Assembly: GCA_036489775.1 (NCBI GenBank)
Contig: DASXFC010000056.1
Span: 51,168-115,167, forward strand
Reading direction: 5' to 3'
DNA from: Bog-473 sp036489775
Lineage (GTDB): Bacteria > Actinomycetota > Acidimicrobiia > Acidimicrobiales > RAAP-2
DNA: 64,000 nucleotides
A program made the translations under genes and the position numbers. The notes below the pieces were generated by a model that worked only from the letters and a program-made list of their open reading frames with translations, was not told the DNA's origin and ran no database searches. Shown here one piece after another: positions 16,645 to 24,281 of this stretch (within the stretch, counting starts at the first letter, position 1; every line of letters starts with the position of its first letter).

Positions 16645-17262
16645 TCAAACGGCTCCGTCGAAGACGTAGACACCGCCGTCCCCCTCACTAACGTCGACAT
16701 CCCCGTCCAGTAAGAGATCGTTGGCGAAACCTGTGATGTCCAAGTGCACGTAACGGTTCAGAAAGCTGGGAACTGCATTCTCAAGTTGTTCCGGAAGTTC
16801 ATATTCCTCAAGAATCCTTTCGGCGTATTCGACGAAGGACCTGTAGTGGCCGACATACACGGCCTCGAACCGATCGAGTTCGGAATCAGCGGTACCAGCA
16901 AGGGCCGCCCAGTGGGCAAAAGCGGCCCCATGTTGGACGATTCCATGCGCCACCCTTGCGAGGACCGAGATCGATTCGTATTCGCCCGGGCGCCAAGGTC
17001 CAAAGCCATCAAAATCGAAGATTCCGAACTCTTCGGCTCCTGATGTAGGTGAGCTGTCGAGCATGTCCTGAATCTGAGCCTCGATGTTTTCGCAGGGGCA
17101 CGCCACGTCGATCCACTTCCCGTGCAGAATGCCTTCGTTGTAGTCATTCAGGCTGGCGGCGTAAATCCTTGGTGAGACGGACTGTTGCTTTCTCATCTCC
17201 GAAGACGAGTTGCTGCTCGCATTTGAAGGGGCGCCTTCGCGGTTTTCTGGTCGTTCTTCCAT
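16645..17262 (-). CDS. ardA: ArdA-type antirestriction protein
   Basis: The 205-residue protein has the ArdA pattern RIYAASLNDYNEGILHGKWIDV, then EEFGIFDFDGFGPW, and is strongly acidic (EYELPEQLENAVPSF, DGDVDVSEGDGG). ArdA mimics B-form DNA and blocks type I restriction-modification enzymes when a mobile element enters a new host. It carries about 30 extra N-terminal residues compared with the usual ~170-residue form. The ATG at 17262 has a strong ribosome site (AAGGAGGTAACGA), so the extension is probably translated. The same element encodes its own type I system 15 kb away. Confidence 0.87.
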   Translation of the reverse strand: MEERPENREGAPSNASSNSSSEMRKQQSVSPRIYAASLNDYNEGILHGKWIDVACPCENIEAQIQDMLDSSPTSGAEEFGIFDFDGFGPWRPGEYESISVLARVAHGIVQHGAAFAHWAALAGTADSELDRFEAVYVGHYRSFVEYAERILEEYELPEQLENAVPSFLNRYVHLDITGFANDLLLDGDVDVSEGDGGVYVFDGAV

Positions 17263-17296
17263 TCGTTACCTCCTTTCGGTTTCCAGTTGGTTGATT

Positions 17297-17344
17297 GGTA
17301 GGGGCTCCCGAGTCGCAAAATGCGACATCGAGGGAGCCCCTACC
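17297..17344. repeat. Compound inverted repeat (candidate oriT or terminator)
   Basis: A perfect 13-bp outer stem (GGTAGGGGCTCCC at 17297-17309 with GGGAGCCCCTACC at 17332-17344) encloses a second perfect hairpin, GTCGCA-AAA-TGCGAC at 17312-17326. It lies between the RHH gene and ardA in the mobilization region. A plain terminator would need a T-tract, which is absent on both strands. The nested design and the neighbouring RHH protein fit an origin of transfer better, but this is inference. Confidence 0.6.
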
Positions 17345-17363
17345 AGGGTGGGTGGTGTTGTAC

Positions 17364-17735
17364 TCAGCTGGTAGCTGGTGCACCTCCCTTGTTGCGGGTG
17401 GACCGCTGCGGGGTCTTGGACCCGGCGGACTCACCCGACTTCGGCTTGGCTCCATCGTCACTAAACAACGTGGCGATGGCTCCTCGTCGTTTGGCGGCGT
17501 CGCTCTCAATGTCAGCGAGAACGGCTTCCGCTCGCTCGGCCAGCTGTGGGTTGCTGCGCTTCGTCTCGATGAAGCTTTCGATCGCTTGCCGAATGGCATC
17601 GCTAATCGTCAGTTCCTCAAGCTGCGCAATCATCGTCAGCTGGGCATGGAGCTCTTCTTCCAGTCGTATGGCGAGCGTCTTCACGACGCCAGAGCCTGGT
17701 TGAAGGTGTTGATTCGTCCATGACGCATAGGTCAT
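17364..17735 (-). CDS. Ribbon-helix-helix (CopG-like) DNA-binding protein
   Basis: The 123-residue protein has the RHH pattern VVKTLAIRLEEELHAQLTMIAQLEELTISDAIRQAIESFIETKR, then a charged tail ending in KTPQRSTRNKGGAPATS. RHH proteins of this size in mobilization regions often bind oriT and help load a relaxase, or repress their own operon. An ATG at 17735 follows GAGGAGGTC with a short spacing. The compound inverted repeat lies just 20 bp past its stop codon. Confidence 0.75.
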   Translation of the reverse strand: MTYASWTNQHLQPGSGVVKTLAIRLEEELHAQLTMIAQLEELTISDAIRQAIESFIETKRSNPQLAERAEAVLADIESDAAKRRGAIATLFSDDGAKPKSGESAGSKTPQRSTRNKGGAPATS

Positions 17736-17811
17736 GACCTCCTCGGTTTGGTGCGACCGGCGATCCCCGGATGGAATCTCCTCTTTGAGCCGCATGGCAC
17801 CGACGAAGCCC

Positions 17812-18867
17812 TCAGGCGGCACGGTGATGAATGGTGGTTGACGGAATCTGGCTTCGGGCGGCGTCGATCCGTCGAGTGGCGAGAGTGGCGAAGTCGGGGT
17901 TCAGCTCGATTCCCAACCAATCACGCTTGTGCTGCTCGGCGACCAGGCCAACGGTTCCGGCCCCGAAGAACGGATCGAGGACCAGTCCAGGTTGCCAACG
18001 TGCGTGGCACTTACAGGCCGGCCGAAGGTCACCACGAACGGCCAGTTGCCCAAGCGCCCGGCCCGGCCCTCGCTGCCATGGTTCCCCGCAGCGAGAGCAC
18101 ACCCGTTCCGGACAGGTGGCGAGCAACGGCTGCTCAACCAGGTCGGGTGGGAAGGTGGCAAAGTGCTGCCCCCGGAAGTTGGCCGAGGGCAACCTCACCA
18201 CATCACCGGGGTTTTTGCCCAAGGGGTGACCAGCCCGGCCCTCACGCTTCATGTGTGCCAGGCCGCTGTTGCTACCGGCCAGCGGTCCGGCCCAGACTGG
18301 CGGTCTGGAGTGAGCCGGTGGGTACGGACCCGGGCGCCGTCTGCCTGGAGCGACCGCTGAAGTGTGTGGCACGCGAATGGCGTCCAAGTCGAAGTGGTAC
18401 TGCCGTGAACGGGTTAAGAGGTAAATGACCTCCCACTTGCAGGCCAGACGATCACGAACACTTGTCGGCATGGTCCGACTTTTGCTCCAGATGACCTTAT
18501 TGCGAATTGTCCAACCGTCGTCGATGAGCCCGATTGCTAATCGCTCGGGACCGAGCAACAGGCTCTTGGCTGGCGCCCCGAACCGAAGTCCCCGGCTGTA
18601 GCTGTCGCCGAGATTCAGCCAAACCGAACCGCTTGGCTTGAGGACGCGACCCAAGCCGCCCATCACTAGGCGCAGTTCGTCCACCCACAGCGATACGTCG
18701 TCTTCGAGACCTATCTGCCCCTTGGACCCATAGTCACGGAGCTGGAAGTACGGCGGCGACGTAATAACCGTGTCGACCGAAGCCACCGGCAAGTCAGCTA
18801 ACTTGGTGCGGACATCGCCAATGATCACGCTGTTGCGGACCAGGTTGTGCACGACCGGGCTATTCAC
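17812..18867 (-). CDS. Site-specific DNA methyltransferase (orphan, N4/N6 type)
   Basis: The 351-residue protein has the order of a beta-class DNA methyltransferase: catalytic TSPPYFQLRDYG near residues 37-48, and later the SAM motif LVLDPFFGAGTVGLVAEQ. A target-recognition insert between them contains four cysteines (CPERVCSRCGEPW and CKCHA), a likely zinc site. SPPY favours N4-cytosine or N6-adenine methylation. No partner endonuclease is adjacent, so it probably protects the element's DNA. Its start overlaps the stop of the replication-relaxation gene by 4 bp (ATGA). Confidence 0.87.
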   Translation of the reverse strand: MNSPVVHNLVRNSVIIGDVRTKLADLPVASVDTVITSPPYFQLRDYGSKGQIGLEDDVSLWVDELRLVMGGLGRVLKPSGSVWLNLGDSYSRGLRFGAPAKSLLLGPERLAIGLIDDGWTIRNKVIWSKSRTMPTSVRDRLACKWEVIYLLTRSRQYHFDLDAIRVPHTSAVAPGRRRPGPYPPAHSRPPVWAGPLAGSNSGLAHMKREGRAGHPLGKNPGDVVRLPSANFRGQHFATFPPDLVEQPLLATCPERVCSRCGEPWQRGPGRALGQLAVRGDLRPACKCHARWQPGLVLDPFFGAGTVGLVAEQHKRDWLGIELNPDFATLATRRIDAARSQIPSTTIHHRAA

Positions 18868-19664
18868 GATGCGCCCTCAGTTAGCACTGGGAGCGCCATC
18901 TCGTTGGTGGTGACGATAAAGAGCGCAGCGGTGAACCGATCGTCCGCGTCTATGGCGGCTCGTAATCTCTGAGCCAGGCGTTCGTGAGGCATGACCCAGC
19001 ACACTTGGGGGTGGATTCGGTGGACCGCCTGCTCCTTGCCGGACCGGTAGTAGTCCTCATGTATCCGGCACTTGCGCAGGAGGGCCGGTAGGTGTTCATT
19101 GCCCCGGTCAAGCTCGATGAACCAGCGCTGCTCATAGTCACCGATCCCCACAGCCAAAAACAAGTCGGGTCGCAGGTGCACCGTTCCACTGGCGCCCGAG
19201 AACAGCCGCCAGCAACGGGGTTCGGGCTGACACGCCAGGATTTCGAAGACTCCGGATCGTGCCGCTACGGCGACGTCTACGGCGAGTTGGGACACCGCCA
19301 GTGTGTGGGCCAGGAAAGTCGGCGATGGTTCCCGGAATCGGGATCGAGGACCCTCCAGGCTCAAGGCTCGCTGGCCCACCGGTCCGATGGCGTAGACCCA
19401 CGAGCCCGATCCTGCCCGGAGACCCCCGACGCGGCGTTCGATGCGCAGCAGGAGTCGGTCAGCGGTAAGGGCGGCCAAAACCCGGCGACAGCTGCGGGCG
19501 GCTGATGCGGCGCTCTCGTGGTTCCCTGCGAAGAAGAGGGAGTGCAGCTGGAAACCAGACATCAGCCGATGGTCAGCCACCCTGGCGATGATGGCGAGGT
19601 CTCGCTCCGACAAGCTCTCGGTGAGACGATGCACCGCCCGGGGTCCGGTTCGTTGGGGGCTCAT
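18864..19664 (-). CDS. Replication-relaxation family protein
   Basis: The 266-residue protein shows the typical order: a winged-helix-like N-terminus (TESLSERDLAIIARVADHRLMSGFQLHSLFF), CRRVLAALTADRLLLRIERRVGG, and HTLAVSQLAVDV. A nuclease-like core follows (LRPDLFLAVGIGDYEQRWFIELDRGNEHLPALLRKCRIHEDYY) with an acidic/Lys pattern. Such proteins accompany conjugation or mobilization genes in actinobacterial and firmicute elements and may act as relaxase-like initiators. ATG 19664 follows TGGAGG and overlaps the stop of the small upstream frame. Confidence 0.75.
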   Translation of the reverse strand: MSPQRTGPRAVHRLTESLSERDLAIIARVADHRLMSGFQLHSLFFAGNHESAASAARSCRRVLAALTADRLLLRIERRVGGLRAGSGSWVYAIGPVGQRALSLEGPRSRFREPSPTFLAHTLAVSQLAVDVAVAARSGVFEILACQPEPRCWRLFSGASGTVHLRPDLFLAVGIGDYEQRWFIELDRGNEHLPALLRKCRIHEDYYRSGKEQAVHRIHPQVCWVMPHERLAQRLRAAIDADDRFTAALFIVTTNEMALPVLTEGAS

Positions 19665-19846
19665 GCCGGGCCTCCAGCCTGCGGCAGGGGGGCCGACCGC
19701 CGCGGTGATGAAGGAAGATGGATGCGAGAGAGTCGCAGAAGAGTCCGCGCCCTAACCAGGGCGGAAACACCGCTCCAGTAGGACCTTTCAGCCCTCTGGC
19801 TCGACGCGACCGGTAGAGCGAGCGGACACTCATCACTGGTGATCAT
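19661..19846 (-). CDS. Small 61-aa protein coupled on both sides
   Basis: The ATG at 19846 overlaps the stop codon of the coupling ATPase gene (ATGA). Its own TGA at 19661-19663 overlaps the ATG of the replication-relaxation gene in the same way. A frame that exactly bridges two coupled genes is unlikely by chance. The product is basic and Ser/Arg-rich, with one Cys, and matches no family I know. It could be a small DNA-binding or adaptor protein, or may serve mainly to pass ribosomes to the next gene. Confidence 0.5.
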   Translation of the reverse strand: MITSDECPLALPVASSQRAERSYWSGVSALVRARTLLRLSRIHLPSSPRRSAPLPQAGGPA

Positions 19847-22014
19847 GATGCGTCTCCCTGCTGACGTGGACGGCGTCCAAGGTCACTGCCGGCAGAACTG
19901 TCCCGGCCGAATAGAAGCTCTCGCAGCGAGGCCTCCACCTCTTCCCGGTCGGTCCCGTAGGCCTGACGTGACGCAGCTCGGACTACCTCGGGGTCACTTG
20001 TTGGCTTGCCGGGCAGTACGGTTCGGGCACTGACCCAAGGCTGCAAGCGGTCATCGGCCATGAGCCGGACATAGCAGTGGAAGGCTTCCAGGCCCTCGAA
20101 GTCCTCGGGTTCGAGGTCGCTTCCCGCCGAGACGAGCTTGGCGTCTTCATGAGGCAGCCGCCAGGCGACCCTGGACTGTACGTTATTGATGACCGCCGAT
20201 CGTGTAGCGGTATCGAGCTGCTGCATGTATTGGTGGGCCAGTACAAATCCGACGCCCAGCCCTCTAGCCATGGCGAGCGCATCAGCGAAATCGGTCGGAA
20301 GCTTTAGGTAGTCCTGGAACTCGTCGACGTAAATGAACACCGGATGACGTCGTTCCCTCGGAATGGCAGTACGCCCAAGTGCCGCCTGCCACAGACTGGC
20401 CATGACCAGGCTCCCCAGTAGTGCGGCAGACTCCGGCCCAATCTGGCCCTTGGCCAGATTGACGAGCAGGATGCGCCGCTTGGTAAACACGTCACGGATG
20501 TCGAACTTTGGGTTCGCTTGACCGATAATGGCGCGGAGCTGCGGTCGCAGGAACGGACGCAGCTTGTTGAGCACCGGCGCGATGGCGGTCGAGCGTTCAG
20601 CCTCAGACCAGTGCTCGAAACTCATCCAGAAAGGTTCGAGTCCGATGGGTTCATCCACGTATTTCATGATGCGGCGTCGGAACCCGGCATCGGTGAGCAG
20701 AACCGGTAGCGCGGCAAGAGTGGCATTTGGGACCAGGGCAAGTGTCCAGAGAGCATTACCCCAGATGTCATTCATCCTCGGGCCCCAGTTGTCGGGATAG
20801 AGCGAGTGATACAGATGGAGTTGCTGATCGGCGACGAGCTCGGGCGGGCGGCCAGCAGCGGCAAGTGGATTGAGACCCACCGGTCGTGAGCTATCAGTTG
20901 GGTCAATCAGAACGACGTCGGCGATGCGGTTGTTTGGGATATGACGCAGGACGTCCTCGATGAGATCCCCTTTTGGCTCCATCACGACAACGTCGCGCTC
21001 GGCCTCCATGTCCGCGATTATGAGGTTGAGTAGCAAAGTTGACTTCCCACTTCCAGAAGGCGCGATGGCGTGGAGGTGCCTGAGCGAATCACGAGGAGTT
21101 ATGGCGAGGGGGCGCTCTCGTCCGGGGTAGGTGGCTTCTCCGACAACTCGACCGGCTCGAGCAATGGCTTTGGTCGGTGGCAGCATTCGACTACCAACTT
21201 TGGCGATGGGTAGGTCGTTGGTCTCCCCAACAGGCCAGGCCGATATGGTCGCCATCTCAAGAAGGTTTAGACGTAGTGGCAGGCGCCATGGTGCACGAGT
21301 GTTCGGGGCCAAACTGGCCTGAGCGGACGAAGCCCTGAAGGCGACGCCCGGTGCATTGGCAGTTCGCAGGGCGCCAAGCACCTGCCCGATGAGTTGTCGT
21401 TGTCTGGTATCCGAAACTGCCCACACCGCAATCCGTCCCCCCGCCCGCCAACCGGGCACGGCTTGCTTGGCTCGGACCGATGAACGTAGATCGCCGTCAG
21501 GTGACTTAGATTGGCCCAGCAGCGTTGGCAAGAGGTCACTGGCCCAATGTTCATGACCGACATCAACATTGCTTGGCACCGGCAGAGCGGGAAGATGCGC
21601 ACCGAGGACCCACTGCAGCACCAGGTTCTCGTTGGAGCCAACGTGGGAGAGGGCGGTCAATAGCGCCTGGTTTACCGTCAGTGGATCGTCGTGCGTGAGT
21701 GTCCGCAGTCGGGTGGAGAGACGAAGTTGAATGGCCCGCTTGAAGACTCCATTTGACGCACTCTGGCCGTTGCTCTCGTCTTCGCTCTCTACGGCGATTC
21801 CAGGCAGAGCGACCCGAAGGTGCTTGGCCATGTCACCGCTCCCGGCTCGGGGCAACGCCAGGCGGTGGGTCACGGATCCGGCGTTGCCGTGTGCCTCGAT
21901 GATGACGGGCGTGCCACCGGCGGCAGCCAGGATGGCAAACGCCTGGACCAACTGTTGGGGGGATACCTCGCGGGGCCAGCGCAGTCGGTACCAAACAAGC
22001 GGAGAGCGCTTCAC
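19843..22014 (-). CDS. Conjugative coupling-type ATPase (VirD4/TraG-like, HerA superfamily)
   Basis: The 723-residue protein has Walker A SGSGKSTLLL (about 320-329), a VVVMEPKGDL block, and Walker B HPVFIYVDEFQDYLKLP with the acidic pair near residues 564-565. A later segment reads AHQYMQQLDTATRSAVINNVQSRVAW, with the arginine-finger region usual in coupling proteins. These ATPases recruit and pump single-stranded DNA during conjugal transfer. There is no N-terminal membrane anchor in this chain; small membrane proteins encoded just upstream may supply one. It overlaps both neighbours by 4 bp. No mating-channel genes are visible, so the element is probably mobilizable rather than self-transmissible. 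Confidence 0.82.
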   Translation of the reverse strand: MKRSPLVWYRLRWPREVSPQQLVQAFAILAAAGGTPVIIEAHGNAGSVTHRLALPRAGSGDMAKHLRVALPGIAVESEDESNGQSASNGVFKRAIQLRLSTRLRTLTHDDPLTVNQALLTALSHVGSNENLVLQWVLGAHLPALPVPSNVDVGHEHWASDLLPTLLGQSKSPDGDLRSSVRAKQAVPGWRAGGRIAVWAVSDTRQRQLIGQVLGALRTANAPGVAFRASSAQASLAPNTRAPWRLPLRLNLLEMATISAWPVGETNDLPIAKVGSRMLPPTKAIARAGRVVGEATYPGRERPLAITPRDSLRHLHAIAPSGSGKSTLLLNLIIADMEAERDVVVMEPKGDLIEDVLRHIPNNRIADVVLIDPTDSSRPVGLNPLAAAGRPPELVADQQLHLYHSLYPDNWGPRMNDIWGNALWTLALVPNATLAALPVLLTDAGFRRRIMKYVDEPIGLEPFWMSFEHWSEAERSTAIAPVLNKLRPFLRPQLRAIIGQANPKFDIRDVFTKRRILLVNLAKGQIGPESAALLGSLVMASLWQAALGRTAIPRERRHPVFIYVDEFQDYLKLPTDFADALAMARGLGVGFVLAHQYMQQLDTATRSAVINNVQSRVAWRLPHEDAKLVSAGSDLEPEDFEGLEAFHCYVRLMADDRLQPWVSARTVLPGKPTSDPEVVRAASRQAYGTDREEVEASLRELLFGRDSSAGSDLGRRPRQQGDAS

Positions 22015-22253
22015 GCCGCGTCTCCCGTCGCTGTTGGTGGCGTACCGGATTCAGCGGGCGTGGCGCCCGTCTCGGGCTTGCTGTTCCTATGACCCGATCT
22101 CGCTCTCGTCTTCGCTTCGGCCTCAGCTTCTGATTCGGCTTCGGCCTGAGCCAATGCAATCAGTGCACGAGCCAAGCGGCGCAAGTCGGGAGGATCCTTG
22201 TGGTCACCCCGAACTCGGATACGGCGATCGCCGTGGTGAAACGTTCTACTCAT
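22011..22253 (-). CDS. Small charged protein of the mobilization operon
   Basis: The 80-residue protein has a basic start (MSRTFHHGDRRIRVRGDHKDPPDLRRLARALIALAQ) and an Ala/Glu-rich helical segment AEAESEAEAEAKTRAR. A Pro/Thr-rich end follows. ATG 22253 follows AAGGGAGGTAGCACC. It overlaps the coupling-ATPase start by 4 bp. The function is unknown; proteins of this type are common just upstream of coupling ATPases in actinobacterial elements. Confidence 0.65.
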   Translation of the reverse strand: MSRTFHHGDRRIRVRGDHKDPPDLRRLARALIALAQAEAESEAEAEAKTRARSGHRNSKPETGATPAESGTPPTATGDAA

Positions 22254-22365
22254 GGTGCTACCTCCCTTCGTTATCGCGTTGTTTGACAAAAAGAGCGCGT
22301 CCTACCAAGACCTCGGGTGGAAATGGCACAACCTCTCAGGCCGGCTCGACACGCTCTGGCTATCC

Positions 22366-22381
22366 ACTGCGCAAACGCAGT
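22366..22381. repeat. Short perfect hairpin in a non-coding gap
   Basis: ACTGCG-CAAA-CGCAGT forms a 6-bp stem with a 4-base loop in the 228-bp gap between the 80-aa and 65-aa genes. No T-tract follows on either strand. It may be a weak attenuator or a protein site. Confidence 0.3.
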
Positions 22382-22481
22382 ACCGAAAGTTGCGTTTATT
22401 GAACGATGTTTCTACGCATTATGCAAGCGTGTTGTTTTTATTACTGCACCGATCGGATGCCTTGCTTCAGCGGCGAAAGGG

Positions 22482-22679
22482 TCACCAACGGGATCGCCGG
22501 TACCGGTGTGCGAGCCACCCGCCGTAAAGGATCAATACGAGCACGCCGATGCCGATGAGGACTGGAGCGATGGCGATTAGAAGTCGGACAGCGATGTACA
22601 GCGCGATCGCAACGAACAGTGCGGTCGCGGCGAAGTTGGTTGCCGCGCTGCGCCATCCAGACGGGCTCGAGCTCGCCAT
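22482..22679 (-). CDS. Small membrane protein (65 aa)
   Basis: Most of the chain is hydrophobic: ATALFVAIALYIAVRLLIAIAPVLIGIGVLVLILYGGWLAH, enough for two short transmembrane helices with a tight turn near AP. The end is basic (HRYRRSRW), placing it on the cytoplasmic side. It is 5 bp downstream of the 180-aa gene. It may act as the membrane anchor that the coupling ATPase lacks; this is inference from position and size. Confidence 0.6.
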   Translation of the reverse strand: MASSSPSGWRSAATNFAATALFVAIALYIAVRLLIAIAPVLIGIGVLVLILYGGWLAHRYRRSRW

Positions 22680-22684
22680 GGGAG

Positions 22685-23227
22685 TTAGCTCGCCGTTCCA
22701 TCGAAGTAGACACTGGCCGATTCGCGCTCAATCGCCTGGTCGAGTCCTAGCCTCACGCAGTCGAGTACGAACTGGCGCTGATGGACGACGAAGCGGTGGG
22801 TATGTTCGACGTACAGCGTTTGTCCAACGGTGTCAGCAAAGAGAAACGCGTACTCCAGCGTCCCGGTTTCAAGACCGTCCGCTTTGGCCCTGGCCAGATG
22901 ACATGAAGCCACCTCCAGTTCGGCCTCCGTTGAGAAGTCGGCATTTAGCCACACGTGACGCGTGTCGTGGACAAATCGAAAGGCCCAGTTCGTGGCTTTG
23001 CCCATGAAGATGGTGTCTTCTGAGAAGTCCTCAAGAACCCTGAACGGCAGGCCGGTTTGATGACAGGAACGCAGCTCAGCCCGCAGGCCTTCCAGACCAC
23101 TTGGTGTTACCTGGGCCGGTCGCCAGCCAAAGCCCAGTTCTTCAGCCGTCCGACGGGCTTCCCTCTGAACAAATGCGCTCAGATTGAGTCGCGCCAACTT
23201 GATGGCTGCTGGTGTCGGATTAACCAT
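22685..23227 (-). CDS. Hypothetical protein (180 aa) of the mobilization operon
   Basis: The start ATG 23227 follows GGAGGTCAGTTCC. The chain has a helical N-terminus (AAIKLARLNLSAFVQREARRTAEELG). A mixed region follows with RFVHDTRHVWLNADFSTEAELEVASCHLARAKADG and LYVEHTHRFVVHQRQFVLDCVRLGLDQA. Several His residues (VEHTHRFVVH) are noticeable but form no metal motif I can name. It overlaps the preceding 87-aa gene by 8 bp, within a tight leftward operon. Confidence 0.6.
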   Translation of the reverse strand: MVNPTPAAIKLARLNLSAFVQREARRTAEELGFGWRPAQVTPSGLEGLRAELRSCHQTGLPFRVLEDFSEDTIFMGKATNWAFRFVHDTRHVWLNADFSTEAELEVASCHLARAKADGLETGTLEYAFLFADTVGQTLYVEHTHRFVVHQRQFVLDCVRLGLDQAIERESASVYFDGTAS

Positions 23228-23483
23228 GGAACTGACCTCCACGTCGTTTGAACTCCGCGAGACGTCGATCAAACTCTCTGCGAGTCCGGGTGGCATCAGC
23301 TCGCATCTCTGACCGCAACGTGAAAGAGCGAAGACGCCGCCGGTCGTCATTGAAGCGATCGTCAACCGGCTGGGGACGCCTCTCCCTTGATTTCGGACTT
23401 GAGGCAGCTCTCCACGCAAGTCTGAACAACAGGCAACCGGCGCCCAGGTATGTCGCCAAGAACATCCACTGCAGAGCACTCAT
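23220..23483 (-). CDS. Small membrane-anchored protein (87 aa)
   Basis: One N-terminal transmembrane helix (WMFLATYLGAGCLLFRLAW) is followed by a strongly basic and acidic helix (RRPQPVDDRFNDDRRRLRSFTLRSEMRADATRTRREFDRRLAEFKRR). This suggests a membrane-tethered coiled coil facing the cytoplasm. It overlaps its neighbours by 4 and 8 bp. No family is recognised; a structural part in the DNA-transfer module is likely. Confidence 0.6.
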   Translation of the reverse strand: MSALQWMFLATYLGAGCLLFRLAWRAASSPKSRERRPQPVDDRFNDDRRRLRSFTLRSEMRADATRTRREFDRRLAEFKRRGGQFHG

Positions 23484-23803
23484 CGTCCGAACCCCCGGTG
23501 GAGCCGAAGTACATCACGGCTATGCAGCCCAGTCAGCAGGTCGGCGGCAAACTGCAGGACCACGGGTGAACCATTGGCTCGATTGATCATGTAGTCCGCC
23601 AACTGGGCTTCATTCTCAAAGGCGTTCCGAGTGGCATCTGCATCAGCGTCACTCTCAGACATCACCATCTGCCCACGCCCCCACGACTGAAGCGCACTGG
23701 CGTAGACTGCCTCCAGGGTCGAACGCTCCACCTGGTCCAAAGGGTCCATGCGTGACGCCAGTACTGGCTTATTGCTTCTTGAAGGATCGAATGCCTTCGA
23801 CAA
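23480..23803 (-). CDS. Hypothetical protein (107 aa), TTG start
   Basis: A TTG at 23803 sits 7 bases after a strong GGAAGGAG ribosome site, so it is preferred over the internal ATG at 23749. The start overlaps the upstream gene by 35 bp. The chain is acidic and helical (DPLDQVERSTLEAVYASALQSWGRGQMV, ENEAQLADYMINRANG). The function is unknown. Its stop overlaps the next start by 4 bp. Confidence 0.55.
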   Translation of the reverse strand: MSKAFDPSRSNKPVLASRMDPLDQVERSTLEAVYASALQSWGRGQMVMSESDADADATRNAFENEAQLADYMINRANGSPVVLQFAADLLTGLHSRDVLRLHRGFGR

Positions 23804-24185
23804 CTTGATTCTCCTTCCTTAGTGATTTCAAAATGGGGTTATCGATTGAAGGTTCCGGGAGACGGAAGGTCTCCACGAGTGGCGGCTCAGGTTCGTCGGT
23901 GCTCCTTGCCTCAGGCGCACCAGAAATGTGTGGATCACGCCGGTTTGTTTCGGCCCGAAGGAGACCAGCCAACTCCGCTGTGTTGGAATGACTCTCGGAC
24001 ATGGCATCGAGCACTGTGACGCTCGGAGGAGGTCGGGCCCGCAGCGATCGGTACAGGATGCGCAGCTGTGTGTCATCCGATTCGTCGGCGCAGCACCGAC
24101 CCGACTGACAGATGGCGCATGAATCGAAGTCACACGTTTTAGCGTGGGTCGAACACGGGTGACCGTAAGGGAGGGGATACCTCAT
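23769..24185 (-). CDS. Cysteine-rich hypothetical protein, first gene of the mobilization operon
   Basis: The 138-residue chain has an N-terminal cluster HPCSTHAKTCDFDSCAICQSGRCC with eight Cys/His ligands, a probable zinc-binding knot. An Arg-rich stretch and a Pro/Glu-rich linker follow. It is the promoter-proximal gene of the leftward run that ends at ardA/recombinase. The DNA just before its ATG carries the AAGTAGC motif also found around the XRE promoter at 28.2 kb. The function is unknown. Confidence 0.55.
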   Translation of the reverse strand: MRYPLPYGHPCSTHAKTCDFDSCAICQSGRCCADESDDTQLRILYRSLRARPPPSVTVLDAMSESHSNTAELAGLLRAETNRRDPHISGAPEARSTDEPEPPLVETFRLPEPSIDNPILKSLRKENQVVEGIRSFKKQ

Positions 24186-24202
24186 GCTCTATAAGTGTCG
24201 AA

Positions 24203-24209
24203 AAGTAGC
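24203..24209. promoter_or_regulatory. Copy of the AAGTAGC motif upstream of the mobilization operon
   Basis: AAGTAGC lies 18 bp before the ATG of the first mobilization gene. The -10-like TTATAG (minus strand, 24190-24195) is between motif and start. The same 7-mer flanks the XRE promoter at 28212-28243, suggesting a shared repressor. Confidence 0.35.
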
Positions 24210-24230
24210 GATTCGGTTGACACCGAGCAC

Positions 24231-24254
24231 AAAAAGGCCGCCCCTGGGGGCGGC
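24231..24254 (-). terminator. Rho-independent terminator
   Basis: On the minus strand GCCGCCCC and GGGGCGGC form a perfect 8-bp stem with a 2-base turn, followed at once by C and five T residues. It lies 27 bp past the stop of the 86-aa gene and separates the sigma-factor unit from the mobilization operon. Confidence 0.85.
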
Positions 24255-24281
24255 AGTTTCCTCAAGTTGATTTGTGTTGGC

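Noticed and set aside
17297..17344. A simple rho-independent terminator
   Set aside because: Stem length is right but no T-run follows on either strand and a second hairpin is nested inside; kept as an oriT candidate instead.
19573..19836. Second minus-strand frame in the coupling ATPase-relaxation gap
   Set aside because: It overlaps the better supported 61-aa frame, runs into the relaxation gene and lacks coupling at either end.
22252..22527. 91-codon + strand frame in the gap of the mobilization operon
   Set aside because: It overlaps the start of one minus-strand gene and the end of another and matches no family; coding signal is weak.
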